From positions 1,511,501 through 1,575,500 of the forward strand of contig NZ_CP020814.1 in the NCBI RefSeq assembly GCF_002109385.1: a DNA stretch of 64,000 nucleotides, read 5' to 3'. A program made the translations under genes and the position numbers. This stretch comes from Halalkalibacter krulwichiae (GTDB taxonomy: Bacteria > Bacillota > Bacilli > Bacillales > Bacillaceae_D). Below the pieces are notes generated by a model. The model was given only the letters and a program-made list of their open reading frames with translations, was not told the origin of the DNA and did not search any database. This document shows positions 52,442-61,251 of this stretch, in pieces; the stretch's first letter is position 1; the number at the start of each line of letters is the position of its first letter.

Positions 52442-53719
52442 ATGAGTAAGTTAAATGAAAGTAAATGTCCATTTAACTATGGAAATCTAGAAAGCTATGA
52501 AAATGAATTATTTAAGGAAGTGAAAATAGATAAAAGAGGTGATCATGACTTTGATCCAAAAGCACCTGAATCATTTACTAGCGCTCATGATCTATACAAA
52601 GAAATGCGTAGCAAATGTCCTGTAGCCCATAGCAATGAATGGGGGGGCTTTTGGGCTCTATCAAAATATGAAGACGTTGTTGGGGTGTTAAAAGATTACG
52701 AAACATATACGACATCTGTTCAAAACGTAGTCCCGAAAGTAGCATTTACTGGCAGACGTCCACCTTTACACTTCGACCCACCAGAACATACCGTTTACCG
52801 CCGACTAATTAATCAGTTTTTCACGAAAAAGAAGATGTTAAAGCTTGAACCAATCATACAACGGGACACTGAGGAGTTGGTTAAAGCTCTTATGGAAAAG
52901 GATGAAGTAGAGATTGCAGCTGATTATTCTCACCAATTACCCTCTCTAGTGTTTGCACAATTTTTTAACTTACCTAAGTCTCTTTCAAAAAAAATTAAGG
53001 AAGTTAGTACTGCTTATGTAAAAGCAATCATGGAGTTTGATAATCAAGAAAAGGTAAAAGGATTAAGTCTTCAACTTTACGATATAGCACGTACTGTTAT
53101 CGATTCACGAAAGGAAAACCCGATGGATCCCGAAGAGGATTTTACTAGTGCATTATTAAACACGAAGCAGGAAGGTGAATACTTAACAGATGATATGGTA
53201 TTAGGTTGTGTTCGAGCGATGTTAGTAGCTGGAATGATCGCACCGAGTGTCTTAATTGCTAGTATTTTTGTTCATCTTGCAAAGCATAAGGACATACAAG
53301 AGCAGTTAAGAAATGATTTGAGCCTGATTCCCGCAGCAACAGAAGAGTATCTTAGACTTCTTACACCATACCGAGGCATGGCGCGTACAGCAAAGCAGGA
53401 CGTTGTTATTGGTGGTCAACTAATTAAGAAAGATGAACCAATCGCACTGAATTATGCGTCAGCAAACCGTGATGATGAAGTATTCCCTGATGGAGATACA
53501 TTCATTCTAAATCGTCCAAACATTAATAAGCACATTGTATTTGGCGAAGGACCACATAAATGCCCTGCGTCACCATTAGCTCGTATGATGGTACGTTTTG
53601 CAATAGAAGAGGCTTTAAAACGCACTAAAGATATCGATTTAATTGGTGAAATTAAGATGACTGTATGGGCAGAGTGGGGCGTCCTAGAAGCGCCGATGAA
53701 ATTAACGCCAGTAAAGTAA
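52442..53719 (+). CDS. Cytochrome P450 (first)
   Basis: Soluble bacterial P450 of 425 residues. The heme-ligand loop is FGEGPHKCPASPLAR (Cys374), the EXXR motif is EEYLRLL, and the substrate-side RRPPLHFDPPEHTVYRR block is typical. The I-helix reads LVAGMIAPSVL where most P450s have AGxET(T/S), so both the acidic residue and the proton-delivery Thr are missing. No ferredoxin or reductase gene is nearby. It is paralogous to the P450 at 56876-58144 and shares a block with a TRAP transporter. Expected role: oxidation of the imported organic acid; partner and substrate unknown. Confidence 0.95.
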   Translation: MSKLNESKCPFNYGNLESYENELFKEVKIDKRGDHDFDPKAPESFTSAHDLYKEMRSKCPVAHSNEWGGFWALSKYEDVVGVLKDYETYTTSVQNVVPKVAFTGRRPPLHFDPPEHTVYRRLINQFFTKKKMLKLEPIIQRDTEELVKALMEKDEVEIAADYSHQLPSLVFAQFFNLPKSLSKKIKEVSTAYVKAIMEFDNQEKVKGLSLQLYDIARTVIDSRKENPMDPEEDFTSALLNTKQEGEYLTDDMVLGCVRAMLVAGMIAPSVLIASIFVHLAKHKDIQEQLRNDLSLIPAATEEYLRLLTPYRGMARTAKQDVVIGGQLIKKDEPIALNYASANRDDEVFPDGDTFILNRPNINKHIVFGEGPHKCPASPLARMMVRFAIEEALKRTKDIDLIGEIKMTVWAEWGVLEAPMKLTPVK

Positions 53720-53829
53720 GGGTAACTTGAGGTAGACTTTAAAGTTAAAACGAAAATCGCAACAAAACTGAAGTACAACCAACTGATCCCTATTAAAATT
53801 TAAAAGAAGAAACCTAGGTAGGTGAAAAT

Positions 53830-54342
53830 ATGGAGCATAACGGACAAAAGGTTAAGAAGATTCAATCTTCCTTTGCAGGTGTTTTAGATAATGTTAGTGA
53901 AACACTAGGAAAAATAGGAGGATTAGCAATCTTACTAATGGTCATCTTAGTAACATTTAATGTTATCAGTCGAAAGATATTTAATTGGTCCATGCCTGGA
54001 TTTTATGAAATCTTAGGATTGATTGGTGCAGTCTTTTATTCTTTCGGAATTGTGTATGGTGCTACTAAGGGTCAGCACATTGTAATGGATATGGTAGTGA
54101 ATCGTCTCCCAAAAAATTGGCGTAAAATATGTGAAATGTTAACTCGAATCATTATTTTGGCATTCTGTGGGTTGTTAGCTTACGCAGGGATAGACGTAAC
54201 ATTAGGAATGTTAGAAGAAAGAACATATGATATCAAAATTCCTGTCGCTCCGTTTCGCTTCGTTGTCGTAACTGTTTTCGTATTGCTCGCACTTCTTATT
54301 CTAGCCGGGAAAAATATTAGTAAAGGCGGTGAAGAAGAATAA
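53830..54342 (+). CDS. TRAP transporter small permease, DctQ family
   Basis: Small membrane subunit of 170 residues with four hydrophobic segments. The second carries NVISRKIFNWSMPGFYEILG, a DctQ signature, and the third KGQHIVMDMVV. AGGTAGGTG precedes the ATG. The stop overlaps the next start (TAATG). No terminator lies between it and the first P450. Confidence 0.92.
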   Translation: MEHNGQKVKKIQSSFAGVLDNVSETLGKIGGLAILLMVILVTFNVISRKIFNWSMPGFYEILGLIGAVFYSFGIVYGATKGQHIVMDMVVNRLPKNWRKICEMLTRIIILAFCGLLAYAGIDVTLGMLEERTYDIKIPVAPFRFVVVTVFVLLALLILAGKNISKGGEEE

Positions 54343-55645
54343 TGGATCCGCTCACAGTCGGTATACTTTGTATGATTGCTTTCCTCTTAATGATGATAAT
54401 CGGTGTGCCTGTTGGGATTGCGATGACTCTAACTGGGTTTGTAGGGTTTGGGTATATCGTTTCAATGACAGCATCGATAGGGAAGGTTGCTTTAATTCCA
54501 TTTACGACAATTACTGATTATAACTTTGCTGTAATCCCTGCCTTTATTTTGATGGCTCAAATATTTGGAGTAGCTGGGTTCGGTGCCAAATTATATGAAC
54601 TGTGTGAGAAATTATTAGGCTATCACCGTGGTGGGCTCGCATTAGCAACTGTAGTTGCGTCAGCTGTATTTGCAGCTATTAGTTCTTCAACAATTGCAAC
54701 TGTTGTTACGATTGGAGTCATTGCTATTCCGGAAATGATGAGGCGTAAATACGATCCAGGTTTAGCAGGTGCCTCGGTTGCGGCAGCGGGGGCCTAGGGA
54801 TTTTAATACCTCCTAGTGCTATTTTAATTCTTTATGCGTTAATGACAGAGCAATCTATTCGTGCTTTATTCGTAGCTGGTATTGTACCAGGAATGATACT
54901 TGCAATTGCTTACGTCGTAACAATAGCAATTATTTGTAGAATGAATCCTGAGTTAGCCCCAGGTACAGGAGAAAAATATTCGTTTAAAGAAAAATTGAAA
55001 GCGCTAGCAGGAACTTGGGAAGTTATAGCAATCATTATTTTGTCAATCGGCGGACTTACTTGGGGCTGGTTTACTCCAACAGAAGCAGGAGCAGTAGGTG
55101 CGGCTGGTGCCATCTTAATTGCAATTGCAAGAAAAAAGCTGACATGGGAGAAATTGATGCAATCTCTTAAGGGGACAGCAGCAAATAGTGGGATGGTTGG
55201 GCTCATTATGATTGGGGCATTTACATTTAACTATTTTGTAGCTGTAACGACAATTCCTCAAAATATCGTAGAAACGATCGGAGGAATTCAAGCCTCACCA
55301 ATCATGATTATGCTAATTATTTCATTTATGTATTTGATATTAGGGATGTTTATGGACTCATTATCTATGCTTTTATTGACAGTGCCGTTTATGTTCCCTG
55401 TAGTAATCGCATTAGGATTTGACCCGCTTTGGTTTGGTATTTACATTGTTTTAGTTATGGAAATGGCTGTTATTACACCTCCGGTTGGAATAAACGTATA
55501 TGCAACAGCTGGACTTTTTAAATGGCTCACTTTAGAAAAAGTCTTTCGTCGAGTTACTCCATTCGTATTAGCTCAGATTGTTGTTATTTTAATTTTATTG
55601 TTCTTCCCAGAAGTAGTTACTTTCTTACCAGGATTGTTGAGGTAA
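54342..55645 (+). pseudogene. TRAP transporter large permease, DctM family, frame broken at 54788-54792
   Basis: Large membrane subunit of the TRAP importer. From ATG 54342 the frame stops at 54797 right after GASVAAAGA. One added G in the GGGGG run at 54788-54792 gives AAAGGLGILIPPSAILILYA, a family hallmark, and a 434-residue protein, the usual DctM length. The C-terminal part contains VITPPVGINVYATAG, like the partial DctM gene at the left edge. A frame restarting at 54842 is only the remainder of this gene. Probably a homopolymer error. Confidence 0.92.
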
Positions 55646-55710
55646 AGCAAAATAGGCTTCATGAAATTTAACATAAAACAATAACTCAAAATTAAAAGGG
55701 GGAAAAAAGG

Positions 55711-56778
55711 TTGAAGGCAAAAAAAGGGCTTCTTTCATTGGCGATTACTACGGTTTTAAGCATGGGTGTTTTGTTGGCGGGATGTGGAGATTCGACTAGT
55801 ACAACTGGTTCAGATGAAGGTGCACAGGGGACGGTGGATTTGAGCTACGGCACATATATATCTTCGGGTCATTACCAAGGGAAACTTGATCAACAAATGT
55901 TTGAAAGGATTGAAGAACAAACAGAGGGTACGCTTGCTGTTAATAAGTTCTTTGATGGAACACTTGTAAATTCAAGAGAATGGTATCAAGAGGTGTTACG
56001 TGGATCAGCTGAAATTGTTCAGGCGGCAGTTGGATCGGAAAAAGATCGCTTTCCGCTAGAGTACTCTGTTGGCCTATTTAATTATGGAATTACTGATTTA
56101 GGTCATTTACTTGAGTTTACTAGAGAACTAGTAGAACAAACACCAGAATTGGCAGAAGAATACGAAGAAGTAGTGCCACTTAATAGAATGTCTGCAGGTC
56201 AATCGTGGATTCATACAGTTAGTAAGCCGGTAAGGTCTGTAGAGGATTTTAGAGGCATGAACATTAAGGTTGCAGATGAAGCATCTGTTGAATTAGTGAG
56301 AGCGCTAGGTGCTAACCCAATTAACTTACCTATCTCAGAGACATATAGTGCGCTTGAGAAAGGGACAATTGATGGAGTCGTCACAGGGGCTGATCCTCTT
56401 AGAACCTTTAATTTTGCTGAAGTAACAAAGTATAGTACTCGCTTACCTTATGCAACTCCATGGCAAAATTCAAAAATGATGAATAAGGAAGTATTTAACA
56501 ACTTGTCATCAGAACAACAAAAAGTATTAATTGAGAATGCTAGATGGTGGGAAGAACAGTTAATTGTTGAATTAGAAAAAGAAGTTCAAGCAGGAGTAGA
56601 TCTGGCTATTGAAGAGGGGAACGAAATAATCGACCTTTCTGAGGATGTTACCAATGAGATCCTAGCGGTTATGGAGGAAAATGCAAAGGCTGCTGCAGAG
56701 GCACTCGATGCAAAAGGTTTGAATGGAACAGAGTTATTTAATAATGCTCGGTTAATCGCTGACAAATTTACTGACTAA
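55711..56778 (+). CDS. TRAP transporter substrate-binding protein, DctP family, lipoprotein
   Basis: Extracytoplasmic binding protein of 355 residues starting at TTG 55711 after AAGGGGG. The signal peptide ends in the lipobox LLAGCGDS. DctP features are the KPVRSVEDFRGMNIKVADE region and TYSALEKGTIDGVVTGADP. It completes the DctQ-DctM-DctP set, here in the order Q-M-P between two P450 genes. The Arg pair in those regions suggests a carboxylate ligand. Confidence 0.93.
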   Translation: MKAKKGLLSLAITTVLSMGVLLAGCGDSTSTTGSDEGAQGTVDLSYGTYISSGHYQGKLDQQMFERIEEQTEGTLAVNKFFDGTLVNSREWYQEVLRGSAEIVQAAVGSEKDRFPLEYSVGLFNYGITDLGHLLEFTRELVEQTPELAEEYEEVVPLNRMSAGQSWIHTVSKPVRSVEDFRGMNIKVADEASVELVRALGANPINLPISETYSALEKGTIDGVVTGADPLRTFNFAEVTKYSTRLPYATPWQNSKMMNKEVFNNLSSEQQKVLIENARWWEEQLIVELEKEVQAGVDLAIEEGNEIIDLSEDVTNEILAVMEENAKAAAEALDAKGLNGTELFNNARLIADKFTD

Positions 56779-56806
56779 GCAGGCCCTTTGAGAAATCAAC
56801 CTTTTG

Positions 56807-56841
56807 GAATAAGAAAACCTTAATAATAGGTTTTCTTATTC
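56807..56841 (+). terminator. Hairpin terminator or attenuator after dctP-type gene
   Basis: GAATAAGAAAACCT (56807-56820) and AGGTTTTCTTATTC (56828-56841) form a perfect 14-bp stem. The T-rich portion is within the 3' arm, so partial read-through into the second P450 is possible. Confidence 0.55.
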
Positions 56842-56875
56842 TTATCAACTATATTTTAGGAGATGAACTGCTTAC

Positions 56876-58144
56876 ATGAACAATCAAAATAATACTAGTC
56901 AACAAAAGTGTCCTTTTCATCAAGGAACTATAGATTTAAGTCTAGATAGTCAAGATAAGTTGGATGAACGGCTAACCAATGACTTTGATCCAACCAAAAA
57001 AGAGACCTTTACAAGTGCTCATGAAGAATATAAAGAGTTAAGGCAAAGATGCCCAGTCGCTTATAGTGAAGCTTATGATGGCTTTTGGGCGTTGTTGAAA
57101 TATGAGGATATAGTTAATGTTTTAAAAGATCCGAACACTTATGTGACTTCAGTTCAAAATGTAGTACCTAAAGTTTCAACAACAGGAAGAAGGCCGCCAT
57201 TACACTTGGATCCGCCTGAGCATACTCCGTATCGGAGAACGTTAGATCCGTTTTTTACGGATGAAAAAATGAACGAAATTGAGCCAGTTATTAGAAAAAC
57301 AACAATAGACCTCCTTCAACCGTTTATTAATTCAGGAGGTGGAGATATATGCACGGAATTTTCGCATCAACTTCCTGGTTATGTGTTTGCACAGTTTTTT
57401 AATTTGCCAACTGAATTAGGAATGAAAATCCGTGAAGTTACAAAATTATATGTAAAAGCTTTGAATGAGGTGGATAAACCAACCATTCAAGAAAAAAGTT
57501 TAGAGTTATATGATATAGCTAGAATGATCATTCAGATGAGAAAAGAAGCACCATTGGACCCTACAACTGACATAACGAGTGCATTTTTAGCAAGAAAATA
57601 CAAAGGAGAACCATTACCTGATGAACTCATTTTAGGTACAATCCGTCAGTTAATTGTTGTCGGAATGATTGCACCTGTAGTTTTCATTGGCAGTATGTCT
57701 GTTCATTTAGCTGAAAACCAAGATGTTCAGGAGTTACTTCGGAATGATCCAAGTCTAATTCCAGCTGCTATAGAGGAATATTTGCGGCTATTTACTCCTT
57801 ATCGAGGTTTTGCACGAACGTCTAAACATGATGTGGAAATAAGAGGACGTAAGATTAAGAAAGATGAACCGATCGCAGTTGTCTTTGCATCAGCTAATCG
57901 AGATGAAGAGGTATTTCCGAATGCCGATAAGTTTATATTGAATCGTCCTAATATTAAGAAACATGTTGCTTTTGGAATGGGACCCCATCAATGTCCAGGT
58001 GCACCACTTGCTAGGTTAATATTGAATATAACACTTAAGGAATTACTAGTACGTACGAAGAAATTAGAACTTGATGGTGAAGTAATAATGACGCGTTTTC
58101 CAGAATGGGGGCCAGTTTCCGTACCTTTAAAGGTTGTAAATTAA
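56876..58144 (+). CDS. Cytochrome P450 (second)
   Basis: P450 of 422 residues, similar to the one at 52442-53719 over its whole length. Heme loop FGMGPHQCPGAPLAR (Cys373), EXXR in EEYLRLF, and RRPPLHLDPPEHTPYRR. The I-helix reads IVVGMIAPVVF, again without the acid-Thr pair, so this feature is shared and not a one-off mutation. It starts at ATG 56876 after TAGGAGATG and is followed by a strong terminator. Together with the first P450 it flanks the TRAP genes; the two may catalyse successive steps or accept related substrates. Confidence 0.95.
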   Translation: MNNQNNTSQQKCPFHQGTIDLSLDSQDKLDERLTNDFDPTKKETFTSAHEEYKELRQRCPVAYSEAYDGFWALLKYEDIVNVLKDPNTYVTSVQNVVPKVSTTGRRPPLHLDPPEHTPYRRTLDPFFTDEKMNEIEPVIRKTTIDLLQPFINSGGGDICTEFSHQLPGYVFAQFFNLPTELGMKIREVTKLYVKALNEVDKPTIQEKSLELYDIARMIIQMRKEAPLDPTTDITSAFLARKYKGEPLPDELILGTIRQLIVVGMIAPVVFIGSMSVHLAENQDVQELLRNDPSLIPAAIEEYLRLFTPYRGFARTSKHDVEIRGRKIKKDEPIAVVFASANRDEEVFPNADKFILNRPNIKKHVAFGMGPHQCPGAPLARLILNITLKELLVRTKKLELDGEVIMTRFPEWGPVSVPLKVVN

Positions 58145-58150
58145 GTTATA

Positions 58151-58187
58151 ACTAGAAGTCTATTCTATAGACTTCTAGTTTTTTTTA
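58151..58187 (+). terminator. Strong terminator after the second P450
   Basis: ACTAGAAGTCTA (58151-58162) pairs with TAGACTTCTAGT (58168-58179) and is followed by TTTTTTTT. Confidence 0.88.
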
Positions 58188-58239
58188 TGAGTATAGGTAG
58201 GCGTTGTTCTAAAATGTAAAAATAAGTCGGAATTTGATA

Positions 58240-58248
58240 TGTTATAAT
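58240..58248 (+). promoter_or_regulatory. Extended -10 promoter element
   Basis: TGTTATAAT (TGN followed by TATAAT) lies 46 bases before the regulator start at 58294. No clear -35 was found, which an extended -10 can tolerate. Confidence 0.45.
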
Positions 58249-58293
58249 ACTTATTATTCATAGTTTCTTTTGTCTTGAGAAAGGGGATCGGTA

Positions 58294-60504
58294 ATGGAGC
58301 TTACCAAACGGGAAAAACTATTACAACGACTTGAAAACCATTTGAGAATGACAGCTCGCCAACTTGTAAAGTTTGATACAGAAGAAGAAACATTACAATT
58401 CTTAATCGATTCTTTTCGCTCAGAGTTAAAATGTGATTTTGTTGGAATTGTGCGCAAGGAAGACCATTTATTCACTTCGAAAGTGTGGAGTGGCAGTGGA
58501 ACGACGATCATTGATCATTTTCCATTGAAAGTAAATGAATGTTCTCCTACTTTACTGAATAAGAGTTTGGCGTTTTTTAAGGTTGATGAACATACGAAAT
58601 GTAACTTTACGAAACTTTTAATAGATAAAAAGATCTCCACTTGGTTCACTGTACCAATACGAGATGGTAGCGAAAATTATGGCTTTTGCATTATTGGCTT
58701 TTTAAATTTTGTTCCTTTGTTAGAAGAGATGGATGAAGTGTTTGTTGAATTTGGGAAGGATGTAGCAGTAGCTCTATCTTTGTCGAAAAGAAAAGAATGG
58801 CAAAAGCAAAAGTTTAAAGGGATGGAATGGATTAGTCACAGTCTTTCGATCGACAATTCCATCGATCAAGTAGTAGAAAAGGTTGTAGAAGGTGCAGGGA
58901 AAGGAACAGATGCGACATTCGCCTGTATTTACTTGTATAACGAAAAGGAAAATTGCTTTGTTTTTCAGCCGCCGGCCTTTGGAACAGAGAAAGAAGCGAT
59001 GAATATTTCGGTAGAGGGTAATTATGTACTTAAAAAATACTTTCCATATTTGGAAACACCAGGTGGGCAGCAGCTTACGATTCCTTTAGTAATGGATTTG
59101 AAAACGATCGGTGTTTTGCATGTAGAAAACAAAGAAACTGGTGTTTTCACAAAAGAAGATTGCGAAATTTTGGAATTATTATCTAGCCATGTTGCAACGA
59201 TGATTGAAAATGCACGTTTATACAAAAATGAAATAGATCATAAGCAACGTCTTCATAACTTATTGGACTATCAACAATCTCTCGTCAAAGAAACGGTAGA
59301 AAGAGATAATTTTGATGGAATTACTGCGACACTAAGTGAGCTTTTCTCAAGATCGGTTATATTATTTGACCGATTTATGAGGCCGATCGCCTATCAATTA
59401 TTTGATTTGAACGAAGATGACTTGCAATCGTTAATAGAGCTTGCGACATTAGAAGTATTTCAAAAGAAACATCGTGAACTCTTTTTTTCCGTTGATGAGG
59501 GCAAAAAAGTTGGAGTTTGGCCAGTTGATGGTGGCGGAGAAATATTAGGATATTTGGCAATTGATAGTACAAATGAACGGATTGATGACTTTTATCGTTT
59601 AAGCATTGATTTGGCTCGTAATATTTCATCGATTCAATTCATTAAGCAAAAACTTGTTTTAGATGCGAAAGAGCACGTGAAGGATAGTTTTATTAATAAG
59701 TTACTTGTGAAAGAAATAGAAGACGAGGAAAGCATTATCCAATATGCAAATTTATTTAATTGGAATTTATTTAATGAACATCGTGTCGCGGTCCTATCGA
59801 TTCATTTAGATGAGCAGGGTCAACAAATAATGAATATTCTAGAAAAACAAGCAAAGATTACTTCGCTTTGGGATCAAATAAAAACGAGACTGCTCATGTA
59901 CGACAAAGAGATCATAATTGCTGGTAAAGGTGACGAGTACATCTTGCTTGTTCCTGCTGATAGAGAAGGGAAGAACGCGAAGGTATTCTGGTCAAAGTTA
60001 TACGAAGAATTATCAAAATTGTTGAAATTACAAGGTGATTCAAGCCAACTATATTTAGGAATAGGCGGGAAAACGGATACGTTGAAAGACTATTATGTTG
60101 GCTATCAGCAAGCTGTGCAAGCGCTTAATGTTGTCTCACGCCGGTTTTCAGACATTGGATTTGCAGTATTCGATGAATTAGGTTCGTATACTGTCTTGCA
60201 TCATTTAAAAGACAGTGAAGTGGCAATGTTATTTATTCATAAGCAGCTCGAGGCTTTGTTGCAATATTCTGAAGGGAAAAGCATGGACTTGTTCCGGACA
60301 TTAAGAGTCTATCTCTCGCATAATGGTAGTATCAAAGATACATCTGAAGAACTCTTTATACATAGAAGTTCACTTCTATATCGTTTGGAGAAGATTCAAA
60401 ATCTTCTTCATGTTAATCTTGATTCTTCAGAAGACCGATTTGATTTAATGATGGCTTACAAACTTTATGATTTATATTACACAAATACAATGAAGAAGTC
60501 ATGA
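58294..60504 (+). CDS. GAF-domain transcriptional regulator with PucR/CdaR-type C-terminal HTH
   Basis: Regulator of 736 residues. Two GAF-like sensor regions occupy about residues 10-165 and 170-315 (the second ends in LLSSHVATMIENARLYKNE). A middle region of unknown type follows, then the PucR C-terminal helix-turn-helix (LFRTLRVYLSHNGSIKDTSE, then HRSSLLYRLEKIQNLL, about residues 668-710). Such proteins activate catabolic operons in response to a small molecule. It directly follows the P450-TRAP-P450 block in its own transcription unit, so that block is its most likely target. Confidence 0.9.
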   Translation: MELTKREKLLQRLENHLRMTARQLVKFDTEEETLQFLIDSFRSELKCDFVGIVRKEDHLFTSKVWSGSGTTIIDHFPLKVNECSPTLLNKSLAFFKVDEHTKCNFTKLLIDKKISTWFTVPIRDGSENYGFCIIGFLNFVPLLEEMDEVFVEFGKDVAVALSLSKRKEWQKQKFKGMEWISHSLSIDNSIDQVVEKVVEGAGKGTDATFACIYLYNEKENCFVFQPPAFGTEKEAMNISVEGNYVLKKYFPYLETPGGQQLTIPLVMDLKTIGVLHVENKETGVFTKEDCEILELLSSHVATMIENARLYKNEIDHKQRLHNLLDYQQSLVKETVERDNFDGITATLSELFSRSVILFDRFMRPIAYQLFDLNEDDLQSLIELATLEVFQKKHRELFFSVDEGKKVGVWPVDGGGEILGYLAIDSTNERIDDFYRLSIDLARNISSIQFIKQKLVLDAKEHVKDSFINKLLVKEIEDEESIIQYANLFNWNLFNEHRVAVLSIHLDEQGQQIMNILEKQAKITSLWDQIKTRLLMYDKEIIIAGKGDEYILLVPADREGKNAKVFWSKLYEELSKLLKLQGDSSQLYLGIGGKTDTLKDYYVGYQQAVQALNVVSRRFSDIGFAVFDELGSYTVLHHLKDSEVAMLFIHKQLEALLQYSEGKSMDLFRTLRVYLSHNGSIKDTSEELFIHRSSLLYRLEKIQNLLHVNLDSSEDRFDLMMAYKLYDLYYTNTMKKS

Positions 60505-60620
60505 CATCTCAAGCTTGCTGTTAAATTAAAGGTGGCAATCGCCCCGTTGACAATAAGGCCGTCTTGTTACTTCCACGAATCTTCTAAGAAAGAATTTTTT
60601 TCAAAATCAATTGTTGCTTA

Positions 60621-60669
60621 GGGTGTGTCCTAAAGGTCAGAAAAAGGCCTTGTGGGACACACCCTTTTT
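60621..60669 (+). terminator. Palindrome GGGTGTGTCC/GGACACACCC with T-run
   Basis: A 10-bp perfect stem (60621-60630, 60655-60664) with a partly paired interior and TTTTT after it works as a terminator for the regulator gene. The arms also look like fused terminal repeats of an IS1182-like element, so a decayed insertion scar is an alternative. Confidence 0.5.
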
Positions 60670-61181
60670 GTTTCAGATACCAAAAGAGGAATCTCTCCCT
60701 GTAGAGACTACTAAATTAACGAATTAAATTTTGAGACTGCCAATTACACTTGATAGAACAATAATCACACCTAATAAGTCCTGGTTAAACTAATTACATA
60801 TCTAACCAAAAGACATTTTCTTCGAATATCGAAATTCTCTCACGAAAAATCGAACTCGATCATTGCTATTTTCCATATGCAATCTATGGAATTCGTGAGA
60901 TAGGTTAAATGACTGTTTCTTTTGTCGCAATTATTGTAAGAAAATAGTTAATTTATTTGTATGAATATTATTGCCCGTTAAACTAGTTAAAAATGAAGGC
61001 GAATGTGTGGTTAGACCTAATTTCTGATCGGGAAAATCGGTCAAAAATACTAGTTGATAAAAAGTCGAGTATGTTATTTAGCTTATCTAAGTTTTTTAGT
61101 TAGAAAGGCAGAAGCTTTATTTTATAGGTCATTTTATCCATTGTAAACCCAATGAACCATTTATGGACAGTTAATTCAGAG

Positions 61182-61210
61182 TAGTCAAAAAATGGATTTT
61201 TCCCTATAAT
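61182..61210 (+). promoter_or_regulatory. Candidate sigma-A promoter for the LVIVD-protein gene
   Basis: TAGTCA (61182-61187) and TATAAT (61205-61210) are separated by 17 bases, about 40 bases before the start codon. The -35 matches four of six positions. Confidence 0.4.
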
Positions 61211-61251
61211 TCCGATTGTATAGAACAATAACAATATCTGGAGGGATCTAT

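Larger units (their letters stand above)
60505..61251. other. Long intergenic region between the regulator and the LVIVD-protein gene
   Basis: 747 bases with no convincing gene. It holds a palindromic terminator-like element (60621-60669) and a candidate promoter (61182-61210). The remainder is AT-rich; I see no RNA gene or conserved motif in it. Confidence 0.55.

Noticed and set aside
54788..54842. Programmed frameshifting at the G run in dctM
   Set aside because: No slippery heptamer with stimulatory structure was evident, and five other unrelated genes have the same one-base deficit; error is simpler.
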